From positions 26,374,876 through 26,438,875 of the forward strand of contig OY987305.1 in the NCBI GenBank assembly GCA_963920635.1: a stretch of DNA of 64,000 nucleotides, read 5' to 3'. Shown here one piece after another: positions 22,566-33,755 of this stretch. Below the pieces are notes generated by a model. It saw only the letters and a program-made list of their open reading frames with translations, was not told the DNA's origin and did no database searches. Every line of letters starts with the position of its first letter. Positions within the stretch are counted from its first letter, which is position 1. Made by a program: the position numbers and the translations under genes. This DNA comes from Pseudeuparius sepicola. Its lineage: Eukaryota; Arthropoda; Insecta; Coleoptera; Anthribidae.

Positions 22566-22868
22566 TTTTTTTAATGCACCCGATTACTTGGTTAGGGTTA
22601 GTATAGTTTCCTTTTGTCGATGTGTCATTTTAGGGAAGTGCTCATGGTGGGTTCTGAGACATATGCTGGTGCGGATGCCGTAGATGCCTCCACAAACTTT
22701 GTATAGTGTAGGCAATTGGACATGACTGTCGTCAGTTTGACGGATTTAAGTTTGAACCAGGCACTATCGAGCGCTGACCTGAACTGACTCACATGAGGTT
22801 AAGGATTAGCATTAATTGTTTCTTTTTGCATCAGGATTAGAAAATTACGAGGCAATTTTCTTACCGGG

Positions 22869-22881
22869 AAAGGGGGGAGTT
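22869..22881 (+). promoter_or_regulatory. Polypurine tract of gypsy 1
   Basis: AAAGGGGGGAGT-type purine run immediately before the TGTCACGATT start of the 3' LTR, the expected primer for plus-strand DNA synthesis. Confidence 0.75.
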
Positions 22882-23273
22882 TGTCACGATTCTATTGATT
22901 TACTGGTTCATTTTTTTTAATTGTGGCGGAGGCGCTGGTTTGCCTACTGGGGGGCCAGACTTTCCTTGCTTTTATTCGTCTGCTTTGGGGGAAAATAACT
23001 GTAACAATTAAAGCCACATTTTACTAAATTTATCTATTGTTACTATTGCTCAAAAGTATATCATAACAGTTAAATAATACTATTTTTTTAAATTAATATT
23101 ACCTGAAGATGCTATAAATGTGGTACAAAATCAATTCCGAGCTAATTTATCTATTCCGTTATGGAGTTTTGCTTGGCCTCTGTTTCTTATGTAACTGGTG
23201 TATTGGGTGGACCTCTTTGTGCATTCAGCCGTCTCTAAGGAAAAATATGATCACTGTTATTTATTGGAAATAG
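22882..23273 (+). repeat. 3' LTR of gypsy 1, first piece
   Basis: Matches the 5' LTR from its first base to about TTATTTATTGGAAATA. The remainder resumes at 25398 (TTATTGCAAAATAGTCACAC) and then at 33936 after the errantivirus. Confidence 0.8.
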
Positions 23274-23583
23274 TGTAAAAATCGATTACTTACCATTAGG
23301 TGTTTTCCCTCAAAGTCTTGCAGGGTTGTTGGCTCTCGGTCGATTATTGAGTGTCCTTTGCAGGGGCGGATTAGAGCTATGTTGGGCCCTAGGCTAAATT
23401 TATTTAAGGACCCCTTGACCCGTCGCAATGAAAAATCAGGTAAAATTTTAAGTGCCGATAGGTTTTTTATCAACAATTGTATTTATTTTAGAAAAGGACA
23501 CATTGAAAAAATATTAATTTAACATTTAACTTTTTGTACTAAGAACAGAGTAGATACATACATAGGTACTTATTATTAATTAA

Positions 23584-24060
23584 AACCTTTTTTCCTGGCT
23601 TTTATACTTGCAAAGCTTGCCATAATTTTTTTTGTTTCTATAATATTATTAAGGATTTCATTCATACCTACCACTGGCCTTTTCGTAACTTAAACTGTTT
23701 CTTTTAAAAAATTTCCCAAACAGTTAGTTGCTGCCACACACAAGAACATCCTTAATGATGTGTCTAAATTAGGGAAAGTATATATTAGTTTTTTTTTCTT
23801 TTATAAATTTTAACATTGCCCTAGGATTATCAAGATTTGGGTCAATTTCCGTAATAAAATATTTGAACCTTACACACTCATTTCCGAGGCTTTGGTCTAA
23901 ATCATCTGGGTACTTTTGTTGAAGTTTGTGTGCTCTCAAAATTATATCTTCATCTTGACATTTTATTAGAGTTAAAAATCCAAAGAGATCTGAAATGCTA
24001 ACATAGGATTTTTCCGCTGGTTTAGCTCCGCAATGAGATTGTCAATAATCAAATTAAACG
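23584..24060 (-). pseudogene. hAT (ZMYM1-like) transposase fragment
   Basis: Minus-strand reading gives FNLIIDNLIAELNQRK, then DLFGFLTLIKCQDEDI, LQQKYPDDLDQSLGNE, VRFKYFI and, after one frameshift near 23773, PNLDTSLRMFLCVAATNC. This is the insertion/dimerisation region of transposases related to ZMYM1-like, hAT-derived proteins. The ERSFS-type block that normally follows the ATNC segment is missing, and the end is scrambled. It is a fragment of perhaps one quarter of the usual length, inside matching hAT termini. Confidence 0.75.
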
Positions 24061-24273
24061 TGTTTATTAAAATGTTACTTCGAAAATGTATTCGTTTGAC
24101 TTGGCTTCATCAAATTGAAATTTTCTTATTTCTAAATTAACGTAACCTAACGTAGGAAAGCACAGAGAATAGACTGAACTACAGAACATTAAACACGACT
24201 GAACCAACCTATCGTCGATAGCGGCAGCGGCGGCACTGGCGGCAGCGTCACGCCGTGGGCAGATGCCAAGATA

Positions 24274-24421
24274 CAGTTTGTTCAGCGAATTTGTTCAGCC
24301 CTACGTCACAACTCCCGTCCTTGTCTGACTCGTGAATATACGACCGATATCCATCGTATATTCACAAGTAAAACAAGGACGGGAGTTGTGACGTAGGGCC
24401 GAACATTCGCTGAACAAACTG
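24274..24421. mobile_element. Palindromic MITE, copy 1
   Basis: 148 bases, almost fully palindromic, with ends CAGTTTGTTCAGCGAA and CGCTGAACAAACTG and flanked by TA on both sides. A second copy is at 36302-36435. TA flanks and CAG ends suggest a Tc1/mariner-type non-autonomous element. It contains mirrored CCCTACGTCACAACTCCCG blocks. Confidence 0.85.
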
Positions 24422-25452
24422 TATGCGATATGCTCGTATTATTCATGCGTCACTGTGCCTGTTACCTCCTCTAGCGGTGAGTGGGCTAAATATATAGAGA
24501 ACCCAACAGCCTAAATGAAAAAATTAGGAGTGATGTTTTCTTTGTCTGAAATTTGCAATTTCAAAATGCAAAATGTAAAACTTTTTCCAATCCCGAATTC
24601 CGATCGAAACATCGAAATAAGAACGGGCCCCCTAAAGCCTTGGGCCCCTAGGCTATAGCCTACTCTGCCTATAGGGTAACCCGCCACTGGTCCTTTGTGT
24701 GTTCGGAGGGAGTATTGCTGGTTTTGGAATCGTTTACCTGAAATAATACCGAAATTATGGTCCGAATTCGTACGGGGCGGTTTATTTACACAGTTTAGTT
24801 TCGGGCTAGTCTTAAATGTTCAACTATCAGGGAAATGGGTTGGTTATACCGAGTATACATACCAGTTTTGATGGAGGATCCTTCGTTTAAACGAGTCTGC
24901 GGCAGCTGGGATGATTTTCTTGGAGACGGGTAGCGTTGGTGCCGATTGTGTATTGTTTTGGTTGATGGCCATTGGCGACTGTCGAAATCCCGTCGTTCGG
25001 CGGTACCGTTCCGGCGGCAGCGGCCCGCTGTACGCGGTGGTTCCGGCCCGCCCTCTGCGCATGACGTCAGCGGAAGTTCTGTCAAATGTTAGGGCTGTTT
25101 AGTGTTCGTATGGCCGCTGCTCGATATTCCACGCAATGATGACTTCGGAAATTGTGGCTGGGACGGTCTGGGCGAGTCCCCTTGGTTCCTTTAAGTTACC
25201 CTAATTTTAGTTTGGTCTCCCGTTGGTTCTCTATGAACTTTTGCCGCTCTCCATTTGAACCCACTTCCGCTGCCGTGACGTGGCGCTCCGGCCCACTCTG
25301 GTTTCGCCATTCGAAGTCCGGTACTTTTCGAAGGGAGAGCAATTTTTTTGAGTGGCCAATGGTTATGGCACTACGGTGTAGGATATTGCTCAAGTAATTA
25401 TTGCAAAATAGTCACACGCATTGCTCTTTGATGTGTTTCTTGTGTATGGGCG

Positions 25453-25628
25453 AGTTACGTTCCCACGAGAGGAAGCAAATCCAGAAATTAAGTGTAATAT
25501 GATTTTGTATACTCAACACTTCTCTAATGTTATAAAAGATGTAAAAACCCCAGATGTAACCAGTCTTGTACTCCGTTCTCTAATAAATTGTTTTTAAAAA
25601 GCAATTGCCGTGGTCTCGTATCGTAATT
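25453..25628 (+). repeat. 5' LTR of errantivirus
   Basis: 176 bases, AGTTACG...CGTAATT. It contains TTATAAAAG as a TATA-like box near 25532 and TAATAAATTG as a possible polyadenylation signal near 25583. No difference from the 3' LTR was seen. Confidence 0.95.
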
Positions 25629-25643
25629 GGCGCAGTCGGTAGG
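25628..25643 (+). promoter_or_regulatory. Primer binding site
   Basis: TGGCGCAGTCGGTAGG overlaps the last base of the LTR. This sequence is the tRNA-Ser-type primer site of the 17.6/297/ZAM branch of errantiviruses. Confidence 0.85.
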
Positions 25644-26053
25644 ACGCTGCCAATCGGTCGTTAGTCTGTTGCAGATTCGATCACGCTGTATCGACGGTTA
25701 AATTGGTATCGATCCGAACACCGGGCCCCACGGATCCAGCAAGGACAGCATCGCCTGCAGGACACCGAGAGACCCACAACCGAGACGAACCGCGGAGAGA
25801 ACGCCTAGGGAGAAGTCCAACTTCGACAACTCTCCTCTTAGGACCTTAGGATACGAAGTCCTGAGTACCTGGACAAGCATCGCCGGGACTTATAGGCACT
25901 AGGTATAAGAAGAAACAAATGAAAACACCCAGCTTCATCACACTGCTTTTGTAAGTTGCTTAATCCTTTTTGCCAATTTCCTTTTGTACAGTTGATTTTT
26001 TAGTTGTAATTTTCGTATTTTGAAGAAGCCATTTTCCCAATTATTTTTAGTTT

Positions 26054-27472
26054 ATGAGCGATAGTATTATTGAAAGTTTAGCTGATTTCTTTTTAAATTT
26101 AAATATTGAGAACGAAATCAATATGCCAGCCGATAATATTAATGTTCCTCTTCTACGTTACCAAGCAGATAATATTCCCTTGTTTGACGGAAACCCAAAT
26201 TTGCTTAATAGATTTATCTCTTCTTGCGAAAATCTTAGAAATTTCTTTGACACTAGAAATGCCGAAAATGTTGTAAATAATTGTCTATTAGATACCATTT
26301 TAAGTAAACTAAGAGATCGCGCAGCTGATTTAATAGGTTCTAGATCAGAAATAACTTCTTGGGCAGATATAAAAAATGCTTTAATTAATACTTTCTCCGA
26401 TCAACGTAGTATAGACTGTTTGATACAAGATTTAATTTCAATGAAACCCCAAAGAAATGAAACTCCTTTACAATTTGGAATGAGGATGCAGGATGCACGA
26501 AGTTTACTTTTTTCCAAGTTAAATTTAACGAATATTAATGCAAACGAAAAAATTATTACCATAAAACATTACGATGATTTTGCTTTAAAAACATTTATCA
26601 ATGGCCTTCCCTATCAAACTCAACTTGTTGTTCGACTTAAATCTCCTGATTCATTACAAAAAGCCTTATCCTTAGTAGTAGAAGAAGAAAATTTCAAATA
26701 TCTGAGTACCGGACAAAACCAAAATTTGACTCTCCGTGTATATAAACCCCAACCAAGAATTAATCCTTTTCTAGTTAACAAACCTAATTTTTCTAGACCC
26801 CAATTTTCCTCCTCACCAATTTTCTATAATAGACCACCAACACAACTTCCTACTTTTCCAAATCAAAGAATATTTCCTAGACCCCCAATATTTCAACCTC
26901 AAGTTACACAACCCCAATTTAGACCAACTATTCCTACTAGACCTAATTTTCAACCTCGTTTCACACCTTATTTTCAACCTCAGCAAAGACCCAATTTTTC
27001 TAATTTCCAATCTCGATATCCAACACAACAGCACCCCTATTTTGCTAATCAAAGAACAAGCGCAATTTTACGAAACCAACAACAACGAAACCCAAATCAA
27101 CCCGAAGCTATGGAAACCAGTAGCACTCAATCTCGAACCAGTAATCCAAAACACGTTTCTAAATTTGAAGAACTTTTCAATCACGAAATTAATCTCGATC
27201 AATCCGAAGCAGCAATCACTGAAATTGACGAAAATCAATATCCCGATTATTTCTACGAAAACTTTTACTCGCCTGAGTACGACAGTTATTCTTTTTCCCA
27301 CGATTATGACACTGATTATTCCCAGAATCCATACGAGACTTACCTACCTCAAATTTCACATTGCGATCCCATGCTTTCCGCTGACTTTTCACAAAGTACC
27401 TCGAACTCTGATATGAACTCTGGACAACACGTAAATTTTACCAAGGACAACTTGAAAGACAACCCGTCTTAA
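26054..27472 (+). CDS. gag: Errantivirus Gag
   Basis: Intact 472-codon frame, the structural protein that assembles the particle and binds RNA. The N-terminal two-thirds is a helical capsid-like domain (conserved-looking LLRYQADNIPLFDG and PLQFGMRMQDARSLL). Residues about 230-350 are rich in Pro, Arg, Gln and Phe, which can serve RNA binding in errantivirus Gag. There is no CCHC zinc knuckle, as is usual for this group. The C-terminus is acidic with many Tyr and Ser. The ATG at 26054 is the first in frame after the leader. The 3' end overlaps pol at a predicted -1 frameshift site (27433). Confidence 0.9.
   Translation: MSDSIIESLADFFLNLNIENEINMPADNINVPLLRYQADNIPLFDGNPNLLNRFISSCENLRNFFDTRNAENVVNNCLLDTILSKLRDRAADLIGSRSEITSWADIKNALINTFSDQRSIDCLIQDLISMKPQRNETPLQFGMRMQDARSLLFSKLNLTNINANEKIITIKHYDDFALKTFINGLPYQTQLVVRLKSPDSLQKALSLVVEEENFKYLSTGQNQNLTLRVYKPQPRINPFLVNKPNFSRPQFSSSPIFYNRPPTQLPTFPNQRIFPRPPIFQPQVTQPQFRPTIPTRPNFQPRFTPYFQPQQRPNFSNFQSRYPTQQHPYFANQRTSAILRNQQQRNPNQPEAMETSSTQSRTSNPKHVSKFEELFNHEINLDQSEAAITEIDENQYPDYFYENFYSPEYDSYSFSHDYDTDYSQNPYETYLPQISHCDPMLSADFSQSTSNSDMNSGQHVNFTKDNLKDNPS
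27433..27439 (+). promoter_or_regulatory. Predicted -1 ribosomal frameshift heptamer
   Basis: The sequence AAATTTT lies in the Gag frame as A_AAT_TTT, matching the X_XXY_YYZ slippery pattern. A -1 slip here enters the pol frame exactly, which then runs open through the protease motif LIDTGSS. A downstream stem or pseudoknot was not identified by eye. Confidence 0.65.
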
Positions 27473-30400
27473 TCTACTTAAATAACATCCGCCAAGACTT
27501 ACCTCATATTTACATCCCAGAAATTGACTCATATTTTCTCATAGATACCGGTAGCTCACGTAGCATACTAAATCCTAGAATAGCACAAACGTTTTACAAA
27601 GAATTCATTACAAATGAGATATTTAATATTCAGACAGCACACGCAAGTACTTTCCATGACGAAGTCGCTGTTATTCCAATTTTTAAAATTTTTAATACTC
27701 CAGGATATCATAAATTTTATTTATTTAACTTTTCTGAAAAATTTGATGGCCTCATCGGAGCCAATCTAATTGATAGATTAGATGCCAATATTAAACTAAG
27801 GCGCAGAAGATTAACAACTCCAAATTCAGACATTCCAATAATTTACTCAAATAACGACGCCGATAGTACACCTCAACTTTTAGAACCCTTTCAATCCTAT
27901 CAAATTATTATACCCCCTAGAACAAAACAAATTGTCAAAATACCAGTAGATTGCGATATTCGAAATTCTTTTGGAATATTAGATTATTTTAAATTCGGAA
28001 AAGGTACAGAAATGCCTCGCGCTATCGTAAACATAAAAAATAACTTTGCTATCACTACTATTACCAATATAAACGAAAATCCTGTTAAAATTGTACTAGA
28101 CGAACCCTTCGAAATTGAACCAATAAACATATGTGATGTTAATTTTTGCGAGAAAATGGAAACTGACGAAATACTTGAACCCGACCAAGACAATATTTTA
28201 AAATCAAATTTAAAAGAATTAAGACTCGATCACTGCAACAAAGAAGAACGAGACGCTATTCGAAAACTCTGTTTTGAATTTAGATATCTCTAAATTAAAA
28301 AAAATATATATTTTACTGCGAAAAAATTCCTTTAACTTTCACAAACAAAATTCGTCATAAAATTAATGTAACTAATGAATCTCCAATTTTTACAAAAAGT
28401 TATCGTTATCCCGAAATTCACAGAAATGAAGTAAAAACCCAAATTTCCAAATTACTCGATCAAGGTATCATCCAAGACTCAACTTCTCCATGGTCTAGCC
28501 CCATTTGGATAGTTCCAAAAAAAATGGACGCTTCTGGAAAGCGCAAATGGCGAATGGTTATAGACTATAGGAAACTTAACGAACGGACTATTAATGACAA
28601 ATATCCCTTACCCAATATCTCAGACATTTTAGACAAGTTAGGTAAAAGTCAATATTTTTCGACATTAGATTTGGCTAGTGGTTTTCACCAATTGAAATGG
28701 ACCCAGACGACATACCAAAAACTGCTTTTTCCACAGAAAACGGACACTACGAATTCAAACGAATGCCTTTCGGTTTAAAAAACGCGCCCTCTAGTTTTCA
28801 GCGGGTTATGGACAATGTCCTCCGAGGGCTCCAAAACGAAATTTGCTTAGTTTATCTAGATGATATAGTCATATTTAGTACCTCACTTCAAGAACACATT
28901 AGCAGACTTAGACAAGTTTTTAGTAGACTCAGAGAATCCAATTTTAAGTTACAACTCGACAAGTCAGAATTTTTACGTACAGAAGTTTTATATTTAGGAC
29001 ATGTAATAACCCCAGACGGAGCAAAACCCAATCCAGACAAAATTTCCGCTGTAAAGAATTTTCCCATTCCCAATACTCAGAAGGACATTAAATCATTTTT
29101 AGGCTTACTAGGCTATTACAGACGTTTTATTAAAGACTTTGCAACAATTGTAAAACCAATGACACTTTGTTTAAAGAAAAATTCTAAAGTAGTCCACTCT
29201 CTCGAATTTATGAAATCTTTCGAACATTGCAAAAATTTACTTACTATTTTACAGTATCCAAATTTTGAAAAACAATTCATTTTAACGACGCAAGTAACTA
29301 CGCCATATGTGCAATTCTATCACAAGGTGACGTTCCTAATGACAGACCAATTGCATACGCATCCAGAACTCTTAATGACAGTGAAACAAAATACTCCACC
29401 ATTGAGAAAGAACTTTTGTCAATTGTGTGGAGTTGCAAATATTTTAGACCCTATCTTTTTGGTAGAAAATTCAAAATTTATACTGACCACCGTCCCCTTG
29501 TCTGGTTATTTAATCTCAAGGAACCCAATAGTAAATTAGTTAGATGGAGACTAAGACTTGAAGAATTTGACTACGACATAATTTATAAAAAAGGAAAACA
29601 AAACACAAATGCTGACTGTTTATCTAGAATCAAAATTAACGCCAAAGAAAATGAAAGTGTAATTAATAATCCAGGTGAAATAAACCAAGACATTGAACAA
29701 TTTTTAAAAGATTTAAGAGACGAAGCTTACAAAAAATTCGAAACAGTTGACTTAACCGAGGACGAAGACACTTTTACTGACATGAATCCCAATTCTTTAA
29801 TCGCAGAAAAGCCAAAACCAAGCCCAAAAATTAGAATCTTACAAGACATTCAAATTAAACCCCCAAATTTCCCAAGACGACTTACGCCTGTAGATGATAC
29901 ACTTGCTACACCTCATTCAACTAGTAACCAATCTAGTTTAAATGATGGTATTCCCATAATCGACGATATAATAAATAATAAAAATAAACAGATAATAGTT
30001 TATCCAAACCCCTATAATAGATTAGAAGTTGTTCACGAAAATTTTGAACATTTAAAAGTTTTAAATATATCTCTCCCAAAAAATAATAAAAAACTTATCT
30101 TTGAATTTTTAAGAGACTATTTAACCTCTGACAAGACATATCACACTTATTTCCACGATGAATCAATGTATAAGGAATTTAATGAAGTATATATATCACA
30201 AATTTTAATCCCAATACTCTTAAACTTATAAAAGGCACCAAAATGGTAAATTCTCTTAAGGAAAAAGACGAACGCTTAATGGTTATCAAATTTCAACACG
30301 AAGGTAAATGCAACCACCGCGGAATAACAGAAACTTTAGAGCATCTTAAAAGAAATTACTACTGGCCTACTATGAAACGCGACGTGACTAATTACATAAA

Positions 30401-31222
30401 TGACTGTAACCTTTGTCAAACTGCAAAATATGCAAGAAATAAACCATATGTTCCTATCGTGCTTACCGAGACCGTCGGAAAACCTTTTCAGCTTTTACAT
30501 GCCGACTTATTAAAATATGATAATCACACCTTCCTTACAGTGATAGACGCATTTTCAAAATTAGGACAAGCTTTCCCAGTTCAAGGAAAAACAGCTATAG
30601 AAATTTGCAACGCTTTGATTAAATATTTCTCATTTTACGGCATACCCGAAAAAATTACAATGGACAATGGACGAGAATTTAAAAACGAGACAGTACAAGA
30701 ACTTCTAAAATCTCACAAAATTCAAATTCACTTTACTACCCCTAATCACCATGAATCGAACTCTCCTGTTGAACGTTTTCACTCTTCATTAATAGAACAT
30801 TTACGTTTACTCCAACAAAAACATACAAATGAAAATGTAACAAATTTAATGACTTACGCAATAATTGCCTATAACAATTCTATTCATTCTTCAACAAAGT
30901 TCACCCCTTTAGAATTAACATTAGGTCATACAAATTCACGTGACCCTTCACTGCTAATAGAAAGTTCGTTTTATGCAGATTACGTAAGTTCCCGTAGAGA
31001 TAAATTAAAAAATCTTTATGAAACTGTTTCCGAAAATCTTATAGACCACAAAAGAAAAGTTCTTGGAAAACACAACACTCAGGGACCAGACCGTACGAAA
31101 TTTTAGAAATTCTCGAAAATAATAAAGTAAAAGTAAAAAATAAGAAAAATAAAATTTTAGTAGTTCATATTAAAGAATTAAAAATTCCTGTTTTAGGCTC
31201 GTCATCGGAGCAGGAGCTTTAA
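27433..31222 (+). pseudogene. pol: Errantivirus Pol polyprotein, frame-broken
   Basis: Protease: LIDTGSSRSI near 27540. Reverse transcriptase: [41 protein letters not shown] and catalytic YLDD near 28851. RNase [21 protein letters not shown]. Integrase: zinc-binding HEGKCNHRG...CNLCQ near 30297-30420, core Asp in HADLL, Asp in TMDNGREF, and Glu in SPVERFHSS. All catalytic residues seen are intact. The frame breaks at about 28291 (beside an A8 run), 28695, 29290, 30225 and 31085. Each is consistent with a one-base indel; I saw no nonsense substitution. The frame ends at about 31222, overlapping env, as usual for the group. Confidence 0.9.
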
Positions 31223-33674
31223 CGCCAAAATTTCACAACCTTAATGAAAATCCAGGACTTCTACCTTTAAAATTAGGAAATGCAAAAGTCACCACTGATA
31301 AATGGTCATTTATTCAAACTTTTGATGGCAAGTTTTCAGAACTCAAGAATAGCTTTAATTACTCATCTACTTATAAAAAAGAATTTCATAACTCCTACAA
31401 CTTAATTAATGTTTTGGAAAACAAAATTATTTCACAAATTAATCAAATAAACCCAATAATAAGAAAGAAAAGAGGCATACTTGATCCCTTGGGCACTTTA
31501 ATTAAAACAATAACTGGAAACTTGGATCAAACAGAGGCACAAAAATATGATTCAGCTTTATTTACACTTTCACAAAATGAACAAAAATTGAAGACTCTTG
31601 TAAAAGAACAAATAACCTTTTTGGAAAGATCTATTACCAAATTTAAGAATACTACAGATATACTTAGCCATAACGAGGAAGTATTAGATGCTAGATTGAA
31701 AAACGTAGAAGAAGTTATTAAAGCAAACAGTATAGAAACTATAGAAGTTTTCAGATATTTTGAAATAGATATGGTAATCTCTCAGATATCACTGGCATAT
31801 CCGACAATATACGACATTTTAGAAAAACTTGAAGTTGCAATAACATTTTCAAAATTAAATACCTTACACAATTCAATAATTGAGCCGCTAGATTTATTAA
31901 AATCAATCAAGAAGCATTTGTACAAATTCAAATTACCTTTTGACACTATAACTGAAAACATATGATTATTTGAAAAAATAGTAAACATAAAAAGTTACAG
32001 CAAAGGAAATCAATTAGTCTTTATAATAGAAATTCCATTAGTGCTTCAAGAAAATTACAGCTACTATCGACTTTATCCTATACCAACTAGAGCTCTGCAC
32101 GGGCCGGGCTTTCCTATTCGGGCCTAGGACCGGCCCGGCCCGAAAGCAAGGTTCGGGCCGGGCCGGGCCATAATATTTTTATTATCGGGCTTTTCGGGTT
32201 TTCCTTATCATAACTTGGGCTTTTCGGGCCTGGCGGGCTTTTCGGGCCTAGCGGGCCTTTCGGGCCTATCGGGCCTGGCGGGCCTTTCGGGCCTTTCGGT
32301 CCGTTCGGGCCTATCGGGCCTGGCGGGCTTTTCGGGCCTATCGGGCCTGGCGGGCTTCTCAGGCCTAAATAATTTTATTGCCATGTACTTTTAGGTAAAT
32401 AAATAACTAAAAGGTTAACGTCTTTTAAAATAGATTAGTTTGCTTTCCTGGTTGTCTATTATATTTTCATAATCATTTTCTTGGGTATCAACCATCAAAA
32501 TAAATTGTAGAAGTGTTATCACAATAGTTTTTTTATTATAAAATAGTTTATATTAAAATGAATACATACATATAATATGCGTATAATATCTATATTCTTC
32601 TTCCGAACAATTTAGTTTATTGGGATGGAATACGAATATGAGATGCAGTTCTTTTGGGAAGTTCCGGCCCGGCGGGTTTTACGGGCCCGGCGGGCTTATC
32701 GGGCCCGGCGGGTTTTTCGGGACCGGCGGGCTTTTCGGGCCCGGCGGGCTTTTCGTGCCCGGCGGATCTTACCGGCCCGGCGGGCCTTTCGGGCCCGGCG
32801 GGCCTTTCGGGCCCGGCGGGCTTTTCGGGCCCGGCGGGCTTTTCGGATTTTTAAGGCCGGGCTTTTCGGGCCTGGCTTGGTATGACAATATTTCGGGCCG
32901 GGTCGGGCCTAAAAATTTCGGCCCGTGCAGGGCTCTAATACTAACTCCCTCGAAAAACAGTAAATTCAAACTAATCCTTCCTCAAGAGAAAACCTTCTCC
33001 TTAATGAGCAATATTATATCTCAACGGACAAGCAATGCCAAGAAATTACCACCGAAGAATACCTGTGCCATGAACATAGTCCAGCCAAAATAGAAACTAA
33101 CGCTCCATGCGAAGTCAATCTTTTAAATTTTATCAAAAACTCCACGTCGTGTCAACAAATTCCTGTAGAAGTTCCCGAACTCCGAGTACATAAGATGGAA
33201 AACAATCAATGGTTAATTATCGCCCCCAAAGAGACTTTAGCTACCCTATTCTGCGGATCCAGTGAACAAAAACTACCCTTCAACGGAACCTTTGTGTTAG
33301 AAATGGAAGTGAACTGTGAAGTGCAAGTGAATGACTTTAATATTAGAATTTATCAAAGCTCAAAAATTAATTATAAAAATATTGTTTTACCTAGTTTAAA
33401 TTTCGAAAATAATGTTCATTCTGATTTGATTGTTAATTTTAGAAATTTTAAATTGAATTCTGTAAACACAAATGAATTTAATAATATCAAAAATGCTTTA
33501 GATTTGCAAAAAGAAAAATTAGAAAATATTTCTGAAGTACCGATTCATTTTAACAAACTTAGTTTCTGGACTATATTGATTTACCTCATAATAATAATAA
33601 CCTTGTTCTCATTTTTAATTAAATTTTTCTATCAAAAACATATTATAAAGAAAACAAAAGGAAAAAGAAAATAA
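31201..33674 (+). pseudogene. env: Errantivirus Env (baculovirus F-like), interrupted
   Basis: Envelope fusion protein of the type errantiviruses share with baculovirus F proteins. The frame overlaps the end of pol and lacks an own upstream ATG, consistent with expression from a spliced RNA. A furin-type site RKKRG near 31467 is followed by the hydrophobic stretch ILDPLGTLIKTITG, then long heptad-like helices. The C-terminus has one strong membrane span around FWTILIYLIIIITLFSFLI (about 33560) and a basic tail. It is broken by a TGA at 31963, by the hAT element at 32088-32937 and by a frameshift near 33005, so this copy cannot make an intact protein. Confidence 0.85.
32088..32937. mobile_element. 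hAT-type element with GC minisatellite
   Basis: 850 bases with ends TAGAGCTCTGCACGGGCC and GGCCCGTGCAGGGCTCTA, flanked by ATACCAAC (32080-32087) and ATACTAAC (32938-32945), an 8-base duplication with one difference. That fits the hAT superfamily. Inside, two arrays of units of the form GGGCC(T/C)-(N)GCGGGCTTTTC (about 32215-32370 and 32665-32850) flank an AT-rich core; arrays and termini together form a loose palindrome. No transposase is encoded. The collagen-like frames across it are products of the repeat. Confidence 0.8.
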
Positions 33675-33743
33675 CGAAGATATCTTTTGAAATATTTTAA
33701 CTATTAACAATTTAAAATCACCTCGCACCCTGTGCTCGTTTCT

Positions 33744-33755
33744 AAGGGATGGAGG
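33744..33755 (+). promoter_or_regulatory. Polypurine tract of errantivirus
   Basis: AAGGGATGGAGG lies directly before the AGTTAC start of the 3' LTR. Confidence 0.8.

Larger units (their letters stand above)
23361..24689 (-). mobile_element. hAT element with ZMYM1-like transposase relic
   Basis: The termini CAGGGGCGG and CCGCCACTG are flanked by an exact 8-base duplication GTCCTTTG (23353-23360 and 24690-24697). Both ends carry GGGCCC(C)TAGGC blocks. The minus strand holds a decayed transposase C-terminus, and a MITE has inserted at 24274. Termini, duplication and protein agree on the hAT superfamily. Confidence 0.85.
23274..25397. mobile_element. Insert in gypsy 1 LTR, possible solo LTR
   Basis: After removing the nested hAT element, about 0.8 kb remains. 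It starts near TGTAAAAATCG and ends near ATATTGCTCA, with a G+C-rich second half (24740-25390). TG...CA ends and lack of long frames would fit a solo LTR of an unrelated element, but no convincing target duplication could be read. Frames on both strands at 24795-25397 overlap one another and show no known domain. Confidence 0.35.

Noticed and set aside
24795..25397. Several overlapping frames on both strands
   Set aside because: G+C-rich sequence gives long frames by composition; none shows a domain, and the region is part of an insert in an LTR.
32620..33093. Collagen-like Gly-Pro-Gly frames
   Set aside because: They arise from the GGGCC-rich minisatellite of the hAT element; several frames on both strands look repetitive, and the region interrupts env.
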